NCBI GenBank assembly: GCA_030533445.1
Contig: CM060069.1
Coordinates: 632,256-696,255 of the forward strand
Source of the DNA: Cyprinodon diabolis
Lineage: Eukaryota; Chordata; Actinopteri; Cyprinodontiformes; Cyprinodontidae
Direction: 5' to 3'
Length of the DNA: 64,000 nucleotides
Shown: positions 40,338 through 53,137 of the stretch, in pieces
Numbering within the stretch: the first letter of the stretch is position 1
Layout of the letters: the number at the start of each line of letters is the position of its first letter
Translations under genes and position numbers: made by a program
The notes under the pieces: generated by a model
Told to the model about the DNA's origin: nothing
Seen by the model: only the letters and a program-made list of their open reading frames with translations
Databases searched by the model: none

Positions 40338-43300
40338 TGTGATCAGTGGGTTCACTGGAAAAGGTCTGCCTCATCCATCCAGTGATCAGTGGGTTCACTG
40401 GAAAAGGTCTGCCTCATCCATCCAGAGATCAGGGGTTCACTGGAAAAGGTCTGCCTCATCCATCCAGAGATCAGGGGATTCACTGGAAAAGGTCTGCCTC
40501 ATCCATCCAGAGATCAGGGGTTCACTGGAAAAGGTCTGCCTCATCCATCCAGTGATCAGGGGATTCACTGGAAAAGGTCTGCCTCATCCATCCAGTGATC
40601 AGGGGATTCACTGGAAAAGGTCTGCCTCATCCATCCAGTGATCAGGGGATTCACTGGAAAAGGTCTGCCTCATCCATCCAGAGATCAGGGGTTCACTGGA
40701 AAAGGTCTGCCTCATCCATCCAGTGATCAGGGGATTCACTGGAAAAGGTCTGCCTCGTCCATCCAGTGATCAGTGGGTTCACTGGAAAAGGTCTGCCTCA
40801 TCCATCCAGTGATCAGTGGGTTCACTGGAAAAGGTCTGCCTCGTCCATCCAGTGATCAGTGGGTTCACTGGAAAAGGTCTGCCTCGTCCATGCAGTGATC
40901 AGTGGATTCACTGGAAAAGGTCTGCCTCGTCCATCCAGTGATCAGTGGATTCACTGGAAAAGGTCTGCCTCATCCATCCAGTGATCAGTGGGTTCACTGG
41001 AAAAGGTCTGCCTCGTCCATCCAGTGATCAGTGGGTTCACTGGAAAAGGTCTGCCTCGTCCATGCAGTGATCAGTGGATTCACTGGAAAAGGTCTGCCTC
41101 GTCCATCCAGTGATCAGTGGATTCACTGGAAAAGGTCTGCCTCATCCATCCAGTGATCAGTGGGTTCACTGGAAAAGGTCTGCCTCGTCCATCCAGTGAT
41201 CAGGGGATTCACTGGAAAACATCTGCCTCATCCATCCAGTGATCAGTGGGTTCACTGGAAAAGGTCTGCCTCGTCCATCCAGTGATCAGTGGATTCACTG
41301 GAAAAGGTCTGCCTCGTCCATCCAGTGATCAGGGGATTCACTGGAAAACATCTGCCTCATCCATCCAGAGATCAGGGGATTCACTGGAAAAGGTCTGCCT
41401 CATCCATCCAGTGATCAGGGGATTCACTGGAAAAGGTCTGCCTCATCCATCCAGTGATCAGTGGGTTCACTGGAAAAGGTCTGCCTCGTCCATCCAGTGA
41501 TCAGTGGATTCACTGGAAAACGTCTGCCTCGTCCATCCAGTGATCAGGGGATTCACTGGAAAAGGTCTGCCTCGTCCATCCAGTGATCAGGGGATTCACT
41601 GGAAAAGGTCTGCCTCATCCATCCAGAGATCAGGGGATTCACTGGAAAAGGTCTGCCTCATCCATCCAGTGATCAGGGGATTCACTGGAAAAGGTCTGCC
41701 TCATCCATCCAGTGATCAGGAGATTCACTGGAAAAGGTCTGCCTCATCCATCCAGTGATCAGTGGGTTCACTGGAAAAGGTCTGCCTCATCCATCCTGTG
41801 ATCAGTGGGTTCACTGGAAAACATCTGCCTCGTCCATCCAGTGATCAGGGGATTCACTGGAAAAGGTCTGCCTCGTCCATCCAGTGATCAGGGGATTCAC
41901 TGGAAAAGGTCTGCCTCATCCATCCAGAGATCAGGGGATTCACTGGAAAAGGTCTGCCTCATCCATCCAGTGATCAGGGGATTCACTGGAAAATGTCTGC
42001 CTCATCCATCCAGTGATCAGGAGATTCACTGGAAAAGGTCTGCCTCATCCATCCAGTGATCAGTGGGTTCACTGGAAAAGGTCTGCCTCATCCATCCAGT
42101 GATCAGTGGGTTCACTGGAAAATGTCTGCCTCATCCATCCAGTGATCAGTGGGTTCACTGGAAAATGTCTGCCTCATCCATCCAGTGATCAGTGGGTTCA
42201 CTGGAAAACGTCTGCCTCATCCATCCAGTGATCAGGGGATTCACTGGAAAAGGTCTGCCTCGTCCATCCAGTGATCAGTGGGTTCACTGGAAAAGGTCTG
42301 CCTCGTCCATCCAGTGATCAGTGGGTTCACTGGAAAAGGTCTGCCTCGTCCATCCAGTGATCAGGGGATTCACTGGAAAAGGTCTGCCTCATCCATCCAG
42401 AGATCAGGGGATTCACTGGAAAAGGTCTGCCTCATCCATCCAGTGATCAGGGGATTCACTGGAAAAGGTCTGCCTCATCCATCCAGTGATCAGGGGATTC
42501 ACTGGAAAAGGTCTGCCTCATCCATCCAGTGATCAGGAGATTCACTGGAAAAGGTCTGCCTCGTCCATCCAGTGATCAGTGGATTCACTGGAAAAGGTCT
42601 GCCTCATCCATCCAGTGATCAGGGGATTCACTGGAAAAGGTCTGCCTCGTCCATCCAGAGATCAGGGGATTCACTGGAAAAGGTCTGCCTCATCCATCCA
42701 GTGATCAGGGGATTCACTGGAAAAGGTCTGCCTCATCCATCCAGTGATCAGGAGATTCACTGGAAAAGGTCTGCCTCATCCATCCAGTGATCAGTGGGTT
42801 CACTGGAAAAGATCTGCCTCATCCATCCTGTGATCAGTGGGTTCACTGGAAAACATCTGCCTCGTCCATCCAGTGATCAGGGGATTCACTGGAAAATGTC
42901 TGCCTCGTCCATCCAGTGATCAGGAGATTCACTGGAAAAGGTCTGCCTCATCCATCCAGTGATCAGTGGGTTCACTGGAAAAGGTCTGCCTCATCCATCC
43001 AGTGATCAGTGGGTTCACTGGAAAATGTCTGCCTCATCCATCCAGTGATCAGTGGGTTCACTGGAAAATGTCTGCCTCATCCATCCAGTGATCAGTGGGT
43101 TCACTGGAAAACGTCTGCCTCATCCATCCAGTGATCAGGGGATTCACTGGAAAAGGTCTGCCTCGTCCATCCAGTGATCAGTGGGTTCACTGGAAAAGGT
43201 CTGCCTCATCCATCCAGTGATCAGTGGGTTCACTGGAAAAGGTCTGCCTCGTCCATCCAGTGATCAGTGGGTTCACCGGAAAAGGTCTGCCTCGTCCATC

Positions 43301-46300
43301 CAGTGATCAGTGGATTCACCGGAAAACGTCTGCCTCATCCATCCAGAGATCAGGGGATTCACTGGAAAAGGTCTGCCTCATCCATCCAGTGATCAGGGGA
43401 TTCACTGGAAAAGGTCTGCCTCATCCATCCTGTGATCAGTGGGTTCACTGGAAAACATCTGCCTCGTCCATCCAGTGATCAGGGGATTCACTGGAAAAGG
43501 TCTGCCTCGTCCATCCAGTGATCAGGGGATTCACTGGAAAAGGTCTGCCTCATCCATCCAGTGATCAGGAGATTCACTGGAAAAGGTCTGCCTCATCCAT
43601 CCAGTGATCAGTGGGTTCACTGGAAAAGGTCTGCCTCATCCATCCAGTGATCAGTGGGTTCACTGGAAAAGGTCTGCCTCATCCATCCAGTGATCAGTGG
43701 GTTCACTGGAAAACGTCTGCCTCATCCATCCAGTGATCAGTGGGTTCACTGGAAAACGTCTGCCTCATCCATCCAGTGATCAGTGGGTTCACTGGAAAAG
43801 GTCTGCCTTGTCCATCCAGTGATCAGGGGATTCACTGGAAAAGGTCTGCCTCATCCATCCAGAGATCAGGGGATTCACTGGAAAAGGTCTGCCTCATCCA
43901 TCCAGTGATCAGGGGATTCACTGGAAAAGGTCTGCCTCATCCATCCAGTGATCAGGAGATTCACTGGAAAAGGTCTGCCTCATCCATCCAGTGATCAGTG
44001 GGTTCACTGGAAAAGGTCTGCCTCATCCATCCTGTGATCACTGGGTTCACTGGAAAACATCTGCCTCGTCCATCCAGTGATCAGGGGATTCACTGGAAAA
44101 GGTCTGCCTCGTCCATCCAGAGATCAGGGGATTCACTGGAAAAGGTCTGCCTCATCCATCCATTGATCAGTGGATTCACTGGAAAACGTCTGCCTCATCC
44201 ATCCAGTGATCAGGGGATTCACTGGAAAAGGTCTGCCTCGTCCATCCAGTGATCAGTGGGTTCACTGGAAAACGTCTGCCTCATCCATCCAGTGATCAGG
44301 GGATTCACTGGAAAAGGTCTGTCTCGTCCATCCAGTGATCAGGAGATTCACTGGAAAAGGTCTGCCTCATCCACCCAGTGATCAGGGGATTCACTGGAAA
44401 AGGTCTGCCTCGTCCATCCAGTGATCAGGGGATTCACTGGAAAAGGTCTGCCTCATCCACCCAGTGATCAGGGGATTCACTGGAAAAGGTCTGCCTCATC
44501 CATCCTGTGATCAGTGGGTTCACTGGAAAACATCTGCCTCGTCCATCCAGTGATCAGGGGATTCACTGGAAAAGGTCTGCCTCGTCCATCCAGTGATCAG
44601 GGGATTCACTGGAAAAGGTCTGCCTCATCCATCCAGTGATCAGGGGATTCACTGGAAAAGGTCTGCCTCATCCATCCTGTGATCAGTGGGTTCACTGGAA
44701 AACATCTGCCTCGTCCATCCAGTGATCAGGGGATTCACTGGAAAAGGTCTGCCTCGTCCATCCAGTGATCAGGGGATTCACTGGAAAAGGTCTGCCTCAT
44801 CCATCCAGAGATCAGGGGATTCACTGGAAAAGGTCTGCCTCATCCACCCAGTGATCAGGGGATTCACTGGAAAAGGTCTGCCTCATCCATCCAGTGATCA
44901 GGAGATTCACTGGAAAAGGTCTGCCTCATCCATCCAGTGATCAGTGGGTTCACTGGAAAAGGTCTGCCTCATCCATCCAGTGATCAGTGGGTTCACTGGA
45001 AAAGGTCTGCCTCATCCATCCAGTGATCAGTGGGTTCACTGGAAAACGTCTGCCTCATCCATCCAGTGATCAGTGGGTTCACTGGAAAACGTCTGCCTCA
45101 TCCATCCAGTGATCAGTGGGTTCACTGGAAAAGGTCTGCCTTGTCCATCCAGTGATCAGGGGATTCACTGGAAAAGGTCTGCCTCATCCATCCAGAGATC
45201 AGGGGATTCACTGGAAAAGGTCTGCCTCATCCATCCAGTGATCAGGGGATTCACTGGAAAAGGTCTGCCTCATCCATCCAGTGATCAGGAGATTCACTGG
45301 AAAAGGTCTGCCTCATCCATCCAGTGATCAGTGGGTTCACTGGAAAAGGTCTGCCTCATCCATCCTGTGATCAGTGGGTTCACTGGAAAACGTCTGCCTC
45401 ATCCATCCAGTGATCAGGGGATTCACTGGAAAAGGTCTGTCTCGTCCATCCAGTGATCAGGAGATTCACTGGAAAAGGTCTGCCTCGTCCATCCAGTGAT
45501 CAGGGGATTCACTGGAAAAGGTCTGCCTCATCCACCCAGTGATCAGGGGATTCACTGGAAAAGGTCTGCCTCGTCCATCCAGTGATCAGGGGATTCACTG
45601 GAAAAGGTCTGCCTCATCCACCCAGTGATCAGGGGATTCACTGGAAAAGGTCTGCCTCATCCATCCTGTGATCAGTGGGTTCACTGGAAAACATCTGCCT
45701 CGTCCATCCAGTGATCAGGGGATTCACTGGAAAAGGTCTGCCTCGTCCATCCAGTGATCAGGGGATTCACTGGAAAAGGTCTGCCTCATCCATCCAGAGA
45801 TCAGGGGATTCACTGGAAAAGGTCTGCCTCATCCATCCAGTGATCAGGGGATTCACTGGAAAAGGTCTGCCTCATCCATCCAGTGATCAGGAGATTCACT
45901 GGAAAAGGTCTGCCTCATCCATCCAGTGATCAGTGGGTTCACTGGAAAAGGTCTGCCTCATCCATCCTGTGATCAGTGGGTTCACTGGAAAACATCTGCC
46001 TCGTCCATCCAGTGATCAGGGGATTCACTGGAAAAGGTCTGCCTCGTCCATCCAGTGATCAGGGGATTCACTGGAAAAGGTCTGCCTCATCCATCCAGAG
46101 ATCAGGGGATTCACTGGAAAAGGTCTGCCTCATCCACCCAGTGATCAGGGGATTCACTGGAAAAGGTCTGCCTCATCCATCCAGTGATCAGGAGATTCAC
46201 TGGAAAAGGTCTGCCTCATCCATCCAGTGATCAGTGGGTTCACTGGAAAAGGTCTGCCTCATCCATCCAGTGATCAGTGGGTTCACTGGAAAAGGTCTGC

Positions 46301-47282
46301 CTCATCCATCCAGTGATCAGTGGGTTCACTGGAAAAGGTCTGCCTCATCCATCCAGTGATCAGTGGGTTCACTGGAAAACGTCTGCCTCATCCATCCAGT
46401 GATCAGTGGGTTCACTGGAAAAGGTCTGCCTTGTCCATCCAGTGATCAGGGGATTCACTGGAAAAGGTCTGCCTCATCCATCCAGAGATCAGGGGATTCA
46501 CTGGAAAAGGTCTGCCTCATCCATCCAGTGATCAGGGGATTCACTGGAAAAGGTCTGCCTCATCCATCCAGTGATCAGGAGATTCACTGGAAAAGGTCTG
46601 CCTCATCCATCCAGTGATCAGTGGGTTCACTGGAAAAGGTCTGCCTCATCCATCCTGTGATCAGTGGGTTCACTGGAAAACATCTGCCTCGTCCATCCAG
46701 TGATCAGGGGATTCACTGGAAAAGGTCTGCCTCATCCATCCATTGATCAGTGGATTCACTGGAAAACGTCTGCCTCATCCATCCAGTGATCAGGGGATTC
46801 ACTGGAAAAGGTCTGCCTCGTCCATCCAGTGATCAGTGGGTTCACTGGAAAACGTCTGCCTCATCCATCCAGTGATCAGGGGATTCACTGGAAAAGGTCT
46901 GTCTCGTCCATCCAGTGATCAGGAGATTCACTGGAAAATGTCTGCCTCGTCCATCCAGTGATCAGGGGATTCACTGGAAAAGGTCTGCCTCATCCACCCA
47001 GTGATCAGGGGATTCACTGGAAAAGGTCTGCCTCGTCCATCCAGTGATCAGGGGATTCACTGGAAAAGGTGTGCCTCATCCACCCAGTGATCAGGGGATT
47101 CACTGGAAAAGGTCTGCCTCATCCATCCAGTGATCAGTGGATTCACTGGAAAAGGTCTGCCTCATCCATCCAGTGATCAGTGGATTCACTGGAAAAGGTC
47201 TGCCTCATCCATCCAGTGATCAGTGGATTCACTGGAAAAGGTCTGCCTCATCCATTCAGTGATCAGTGGGTTCACTGGAAAA
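40338..47282. repeat. Minisatellite, 43-bp unit, 6.9 kb with higher-order repeats
   Basis: About 160 copies of a 43-bp unit with segments ttcactggaaaaggtctgcc and tcatccatccagtgatcag. Diagnostic variants (gagatcag, aacatctg, ccttgtcc, catcctgtg) recur at fixed multiples: blocks starting 44686 and 45976 are 1290 bp apart (30 units), as are 45073 and 46363, while 43740 and 45073 are 1333 bp apart (31 units). Repeated 84-codon ORFs on + strand are artefacts of this order. It lies upstream of chd1. Confidence 0.98.
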
Positions 47283-47870
47283 GTGAAGCAACAGTGATGA
47301 AGAGGATGATCACTGCTATCCATCATATTCTTCATGTCCAGAGGTTCTAGAGGAGTTCCCAGAACAGAACCTTCTTTATCAGCTGATTAAGCTTCTCTTA
47401 GCAAACTTTACATTCAAGCATGAAAAAAAACTGAATAATAAAAGGAAAGTTAACCTGAAAACTTTAGAGTCTACTTTGAGCTCCTAGTTTTTTAATCTGG
47501 ATTTATTTGGAGAATCTGGGAGTTTATTCCACATCCAAATCCCTGTTTGGTTCTGGTTCTCATCCAGTAGGGCTCATTGGTCTGGCTGTCGATCCACCTG
47601 CTGTATTTAGGAACTAAGCCATTGAGTATTTTAAGGTTTATTCTGAGATACGGGGAACCAGTGGGAGGACTGCAGAGACTGCTGGATCCTCCATGCACAA
47701 AGGAAGGCTGTTGCAGATCCTTCCTCCCCGCTGATGTTAGCTGCTAACATGCTGCTGGTTTCAAGGCGCCTTCAGCTCACCAGTAATTCTTTGCACTGTT
47801 TCTAACGGTGATGAACACAATAACTTTTACGAGGAGAACCCAAACTAAACCAGGGTTGGTTTTATGTATT
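47283..47870. other. Spacer with dispersed-repeat fragment
   Basis: About 47490-47710 resembles a common fish dispersed repeat (gggagtttattccacatcca, taagccattgagtattttaa, gaaccagtgggaggactgca). No conserved gene is seen in the rest. Confidence 0.45.
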
Positions 47871-47994
47871 CCCTTTGAGTGTCAGACAGTACAAGTTGGT
47901 CATATGATGACCACGTCAAAGCCCCGCCCCCTGAGAGAAGAATGGGTTTAGCCTTTTGTCCTCATCAACCTAAATGTTTAAAATACATGACGCA

Positions 47995-48120
47995 TGTCTC
48001 CGTGTCATGTCTTTGTTCTGCCCAGTCACTGAAGCAGCTGAGTCCCGTTTGTAGAGTGAGTTAACCTTTGCTGATTGGACTCACCTGCTTCAGTGACTGG
48101 GTAATACATGACACGGAGAT
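47995..48120. repeat. Inverted repeat (hairpin)
   Basis: Left arm about 47995-48045 (gtctccgtgtcatg, then cccagtcactgaagcag) and right arm about 48076-48120 are reverse complements with small gaps, around a 30-bp loop. It may be part of a small foldback element; its ends are not clear. Confidence 0.65.
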
Positions 48121-48249
48121 GACTTGTTGGCTCCAGGTCCCCCATCTCTGCTAACCAGCTTTAAACTCAGACAGATTGGTATTTGCTGATGTCACTTTAG
48201 CTCCGCCCCTGTCATATTTCAGTGCTGGAGGTCCTTACTTTCTCACTCA

Positions 48250-49880
48250 TACAGTTATAATCATTGACTGATTGCAATAAATGTTGATATTAAAAAAGAC
48301 CAAACAAAGGACTGATGGCTGGCAGAGTGGCAAAGTTCCTCCCCTCGCAGTTTGGATACTTTTAGCTTCCAGTCACAAATGCATTATGGGTTAGGGACCT
48401 GTTCTTTGACTCTACTCCTCGCCCTGTAGTCAAACTGATGCATCATGATATATTCTTAAAATGTGTGTGCCTCCTGGTTGACCACTGTTTACAGAAATAG
48501 CATTGTTTTTGATGCATTATTTAAGCTCCACCTACAAAGAACAGGAAGCGGCGAAAAGTGTCAGGAAAGTCTGACATTCCTGATTGATTTTTTGTTTCAT
48601 TCAGTTTCTTTATTGTGATGGAAAGTGAATGGGAAATAACCACTTGGCCCGAATGATCAGGTGTTTAGTTATAAATGTCCGTTCACACCTATGGTCCGTA
48701 TTTAAAAATAAATGTGGGATTGAGCTTTTTGGTGGCGATAATCTGCTGTGTTGTAATGTATAATATAAGACTATTTCCAGCATTTTCAATTTTTTTGAAG
48801 ATAAGTTACTTTCTTTAACACTTCAAAGTATAGTGGAGGATATTTGTGAATCTTTGAAAAGACCCACCCACTTTAAAACAAAATGCACATGCATCACCCT
48901 GTACCCGTTACCCCTGTAACAGCCATTAAACAAGCGTGAGCGCGTGCAAGAGCCCATTTCTCCTCATGCACGCTCTGATTAAAAGTTGTCATTTGCATCG
49001 CTCATACAAGCTTACTTTCCAAAAGAAGATTAGTAATTTTTCCACCATGTCACCGGTAAGTGAGAATGGGGACGAGCACGTCGGACGGCCTTACGTTAAC
49101 ACACCACCACAATGATTGACAGTTAGGAAGACCACTTATTGAGATGATCCACACAGACTGAAGTTATGGAAACATTTTCACTCAAATATAACTTTGCATC
49201 TGCTGGGATTGAATCTGCAAGCCTGGAGTCTCTCTTCTTCCCCTTTCTTAACGACCACAGAGAAAAACAATCCACTGCGATATTTGTCCGCTTATTTTGG
49301 GAGGAAGCTCCACACCCCAAAATCACCACAGCAACGGTCCAAAAGCAACCTGAATAAGCTGCTGATTCTTCATTCATAGATTTGGAAGCAGAACTGTTTT
49401 TGAATCCAAAGAAAGCCAGCAGACTTACTGAGGGATATTTATCAATGAACCTGAAGCAGCAGCTGTTACTATGGCAACTTAGAACAACACAGTTCGGGAT
49501 TTCCCTAAGATTAGCCAATCAGAGGGAATCCATCAAAGTGTTTGGATTGCCAATGAGACAACTATTACGGCAGGCCGTTTTAACATCAAATCAGCTTCTT
49601 TTGACTATGCATAATTACTTCCAAGATATCAAAGAAAAAGTTTTGTCTTGAAAAGCTACGTTTATGACTATCCTGAGCGATACTTTAAGAGGAAATAACA
49701 AATCAAGAAATCTTCAACCACATTTTGGAGAGTCAAAATGCATTTAAATATTTCCAATGACGTCACCTGACTGGTCATTTAAAGTCTCACACATTTGGAG
49801 TTATAATTAAGATATCTAAATATTAATTTCGACCAGTCAAAAATATAGTTTTTTTTATTTCAGAATAATAAAATGGCTTC
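48250..49880. other. Unannotated intergenic stretch
   Basis: About 1.6 kb of AT-rich sequence. Only short chance ORFs occur (for example a 131-codon frame at 49518-49123 and an 89-codon frame at 49382-49651); none resembles a known protein to me. Confidence 0.5.
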
Positions 49881-49881
49881 A

Positions 49882-51900
49882 TACTGGTGTAGTGAGTAGC
49901 ACTGTTCCGGGTTCGATTCCCGGGGTCTTTCTGCATGGAGTTGCATGTTCACCCTGAGCATTCGTGGGTTCTCTCCGGGTACTCTGGTTTCCTCTAAAAC
50001 CCCTCCTCTCTGTCCAGGGTGGACCCCTCCTCTCTGTCCAGGGTGGACCCCTCCTCTCTATCCAGGGTGGACCCCTCCTCTCTGTCCAGGATGGACCCCT
50101 CCTCTCTGTCCAGGGTGGACCTCTCCTCTCTGTCCAGGGTGGACCTCTCCTCTCTGTCCAGGGTGGACCTCTCCTCTCTGTCCAGGGTGGACCCAGTCTC
50201 TCTCTGTCCAGGGTGGACCTCTCCTCTCTGTCCAGGGTGGACCTCTCCTCTCTGTCCAGGGTGGACCCAGTCTCTCTCTGTCCAGGGTGGACCTCTCCTC
50301 TCTGTCCAGGGTGGACCTCTCCTCTCTGTCCAGGGTGGACCCAGTCTCTCTCTGTCCAGGGTGGAGCCAGTCTCTCTCTGTCCAGGGTGGACCTCTCCTC
50401 TCTGTCCAGGGTGGACCCAGTCTCTCTCTGTCCAGGGTGGACCTCTCCTCTCTGTCCAGGGTGGACCTCTCCTCTCTGTCCAGGGTGGACCCAGTCTCTC
50501 TCTGTCCAGGGTGGACCTCTCCTCTCTGTCCAGGGTGGACCTCTCCTCTCTGTCCAGGGTGGACCCCTCCTCTCTGTCCGTCCAGGGTGGACCCCTCCTC
50601 TCTGTCCGTCCAGGGTGGACCTCTCCTCTCTGTCCAGGGTGGACCCCTCCTCTCTGTCCGTCCAGGGTGGACCCCTCCTCTCTGTCCGTCCAGGGTGGAC
50701 CTCTCCTCTCTGTCCAGGGTGGACCCAGTCTCTCTCTGTCCAGGGTGGACCCCTCCTCTCTGTCCAGGGTGGACCCAGTCTCTCTCTGTCCAGGGTGGAC
50801 CCAGTCTCTCTCTGTCCAGGGTGGACCCCTCCTCTCTGTCCAGGGTGGACCCAGTCTCTCTCTGTCCAGGGTGGACCTCTCCTCTCTGTCCAGGGTGGAC
50901 CCCTCCTCTCTGTCCGTCCAGGGTGGACCCCTCCTCTCTGTCCGTCCAGGGTGGACCTCTCCTCTCTGTCCAGGGTGGACCCCTCCTCTCTGTCCGTCCA
51001 GGGTGGACCCCTCCTCTCTGTCCGTCCAGGGTGGACCTCTCCTCTCTGTCCAGGGTGGACCCAGTCTCTCTCTGTCCAGGGTGGACCCCTCCTCTCTGTC
51101 CAGGGTGGACCCAGTCTCTCTCTGTCCAGGGTGGACCCCTCCTCTCTGTCCGTCCAGGGTGGACCCCTCCTCTCTGTCCGTCCAGGGTGGACCTCTCCTC
51201 TCTGTCCAGGGTGGACCTCTCCTCTCTGTCCAGGGTGGACCCAGTCTCTCTCTGTCCAGGGTGGACCTCTCCTCTCTGTCCAGGGTGGACCTCTCCTCTC
51301 TGTCCAGGGTGGACCCAGTCTCTCTCTGTCCAGGGTGGACCTCTCCTCTCTGTCCAGGGTGGACCCAGTCTCTCTCTGTCCAGGGTGGACCTCTCCTCTC
51401 TGTCCAGGGTGGACCCAGTCTCTCTCTGTCCAGGGTGGACCCCTCCTCTCTGTCCGTCCAGGGTGGACCCCTCCTCTCTGTCCGTCCAGGGTGGACCTCT
51501 CCTCTCTGTCCAGGGTGGACCCAGTCTCTCTCTGTCCAGGGTGGACCCCTCCTCTCTGTCCGTCCAGGGTGGACCTCTCCTCTCTGTCCAGGGTGGACCC
51601 AGTCTCTCTCTGTCCAGGGTGGACCCCTCCTCTCTGTCCGTCCAGGGTGGACCTCTCCTCTCTGTCCAGGGTGGACCTCTCCACTCTGTCCAGGGTGGAC
51701 CCAGTCTCTCTCTGTCCAGGGTGGACCCCTCCTCTCTGTCCGTCCAGGGTGGACCTCTCCTCTCTGTCCAGGGTGGACCCAGTCTCTCTCTGTCCAGGGT
51801 GGACCCCTCCTCTCATCCACTGACAGCTGGGGATAGGCACCTGTACCACTCACCACCCCAGCTGGGATAAAGCGTGATGGAAAATGGATGGAAGGAAATG
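49882..51900 (+). mobile_element. tRNA-derived SINE-like repeat with expanded centre
   Basis: The left part (49882-49996) has tggtgtagtgagtagcactg, a perfect Pol III B-box ggttcgattcc, and ctctccgggtactctggttt. The right part (51815-51900) has gacagctggggataggcacc, gggataaagcg and atggatgga. These are the two ends of a widespread fish tRNA-like repeat, which normally has cctgtccagggtg between them. Here that internal motif has expanded to 1.8 kb. Confidence 0.8.
49998..51814. repeat. Minisatellite, 24/26/28-bp units, inside the SINE-like repeat
   Basis: About 72 units of gtccagggtggaccc or gtccagggtggacct followed by ctcctctct (24 bp), agtctctctct (26 bp) or ctcctctctgtcc (28 bp). No unit contains a stop in most frames, so five overlapping ORFs of over 600 codons appear on both strands. 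These are artefacts, not genes. Confidence 0.96.
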
Positions 51901-52059
51901 TGTAAAGCCCCCCTGTGCTGTCAGTGAGCTGTCCAAACAGATGCCTGCAGAATTTAGGGTGGCAGTTGGAGCTGGCACTCCTTGACAAAGTTGTTTGAAA
52001 ATGTCACCATATAGAAAGGACTCAGCAGTAAAGGATGTGCAAAGAACTAATTCAAAAAT

Positions 52060-52322
52060 ACTTAATTAATCCCAAAGGGAAAGTAAATGTTAGAATTTAA
52101 TTCAAAATTTGTTCTAATTCCAACTACAAAGCAACCAAATGAACTCTCTGCATTTCACCCCTCCCCTTGGAGAGCAGAGGGCTGCCATTGTGCGGCGGCA
52201 CCCGGGGAGCAGTGTGGGGTTAAGGGTCTTGCTCAGGGACCCAGAGTGCAGGCTGTGGGAGTGGGGCTTGAACTGAGAACCTCTAGGTTCCAAGCTCTAT
52301 GCTCTAACCACTAGGCAAGTGC
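52060..52322 (-). mobile_element. tRNA-derived repeat fragment
   Basis: Contains agcagtgtggggttaagggt, cttgctcagggaccca, and at the right end ggttccaagctctatgctct followed by aaccactaggcaagtg. This is the usual fish repeat whose complement reads like a tRNA-derived head. No functional tRNA is implied. Confidence 0.6.
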
Positions 52323-53137
52323 TCTTCTACACATAGAGCTTCTAACACGCATGTGGAGGCTAGTTTACATGTTTTAAATAATCTGCTGGTTTGATCACAG
52401 GTTCAGGTGATCAAAGCGACTCAGCCTCTGCAGCGCAGTCTACCAGCGTGGCTGTCAGCGTTTCTGGAAGAGTTCAATAAGGCTTTTTGATAAAAAGTGG
52501 ATGCAGTGCCTGTTATTATGAATTTATAGATCTATGTGATGTAGAAGAGGGAGCAATCAGCCATTATGCTGCTGCAGGCTGGATGAGGAACTATGGGAAG
52601 TGAATCTGCATTAGGATGTGGTTCAAACTGGATTTACTTCCAGCTGGATTTGATTAAGAAGTAAATAAAAATAATCAAGGGCGTAGGTTTGATTTGAACT
52701 TTGGTAGGGACACTATCGGTCGGGTGTCATTGGTGCTATGCAATATGCCCTTTTTTATGCACAGTGTGAGCATCCGTACTGATGAGAGGCATTCATTGTT
52801 TAAAGAGAAAAGCATCATTTTGCTACATTAATAAAAATGTATAAGCTCTACACTCATTAGATGCTGTTTATCAATGTTTGAAGTATCAGCGGCTCTGAAG
52901 AATGTGTAATTAGGACTGTTTTCCAATTTGAAAATGGTTTCATTTGAACGACTAAGACAGAAGGTAAATACAGTATTTTCTTCTGAAGATATAGAATTGT
53001 GCAGAGTTAAACCCCACTCTTTTTACCTACTATGCTCTCTCTGTATCAAGCAAAATAATACATTCATTAAAATATTAACTTCACTATAAAAGTGGAACAT
53101 CTGGGCTGTAGTTACTCTGTGTCGCCCATTTCATGTA

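Noticed and set aside
49123..49651. Small ORFs of 131 and 89 codons upstream of the SINE-like repeat
   Set aside because: They overlap on opposite strands, have no similarity I recognise, and lie in AT-rich intergenic sequence.
49882..49935. Possible tRNA gene (perfect B-box)
   Set aside because: No acceptor stem or cloverleaf can be formed; flanks match a fish tRNA-derived dispersed repeat.
49879..51988. Five overlapping ORFs of over 600 codons on both strands
   Set aside because: All run through the 24/26/28-bp minisatellite, whose units contain no stop codons; translation changes register with unit length and matches no protein.
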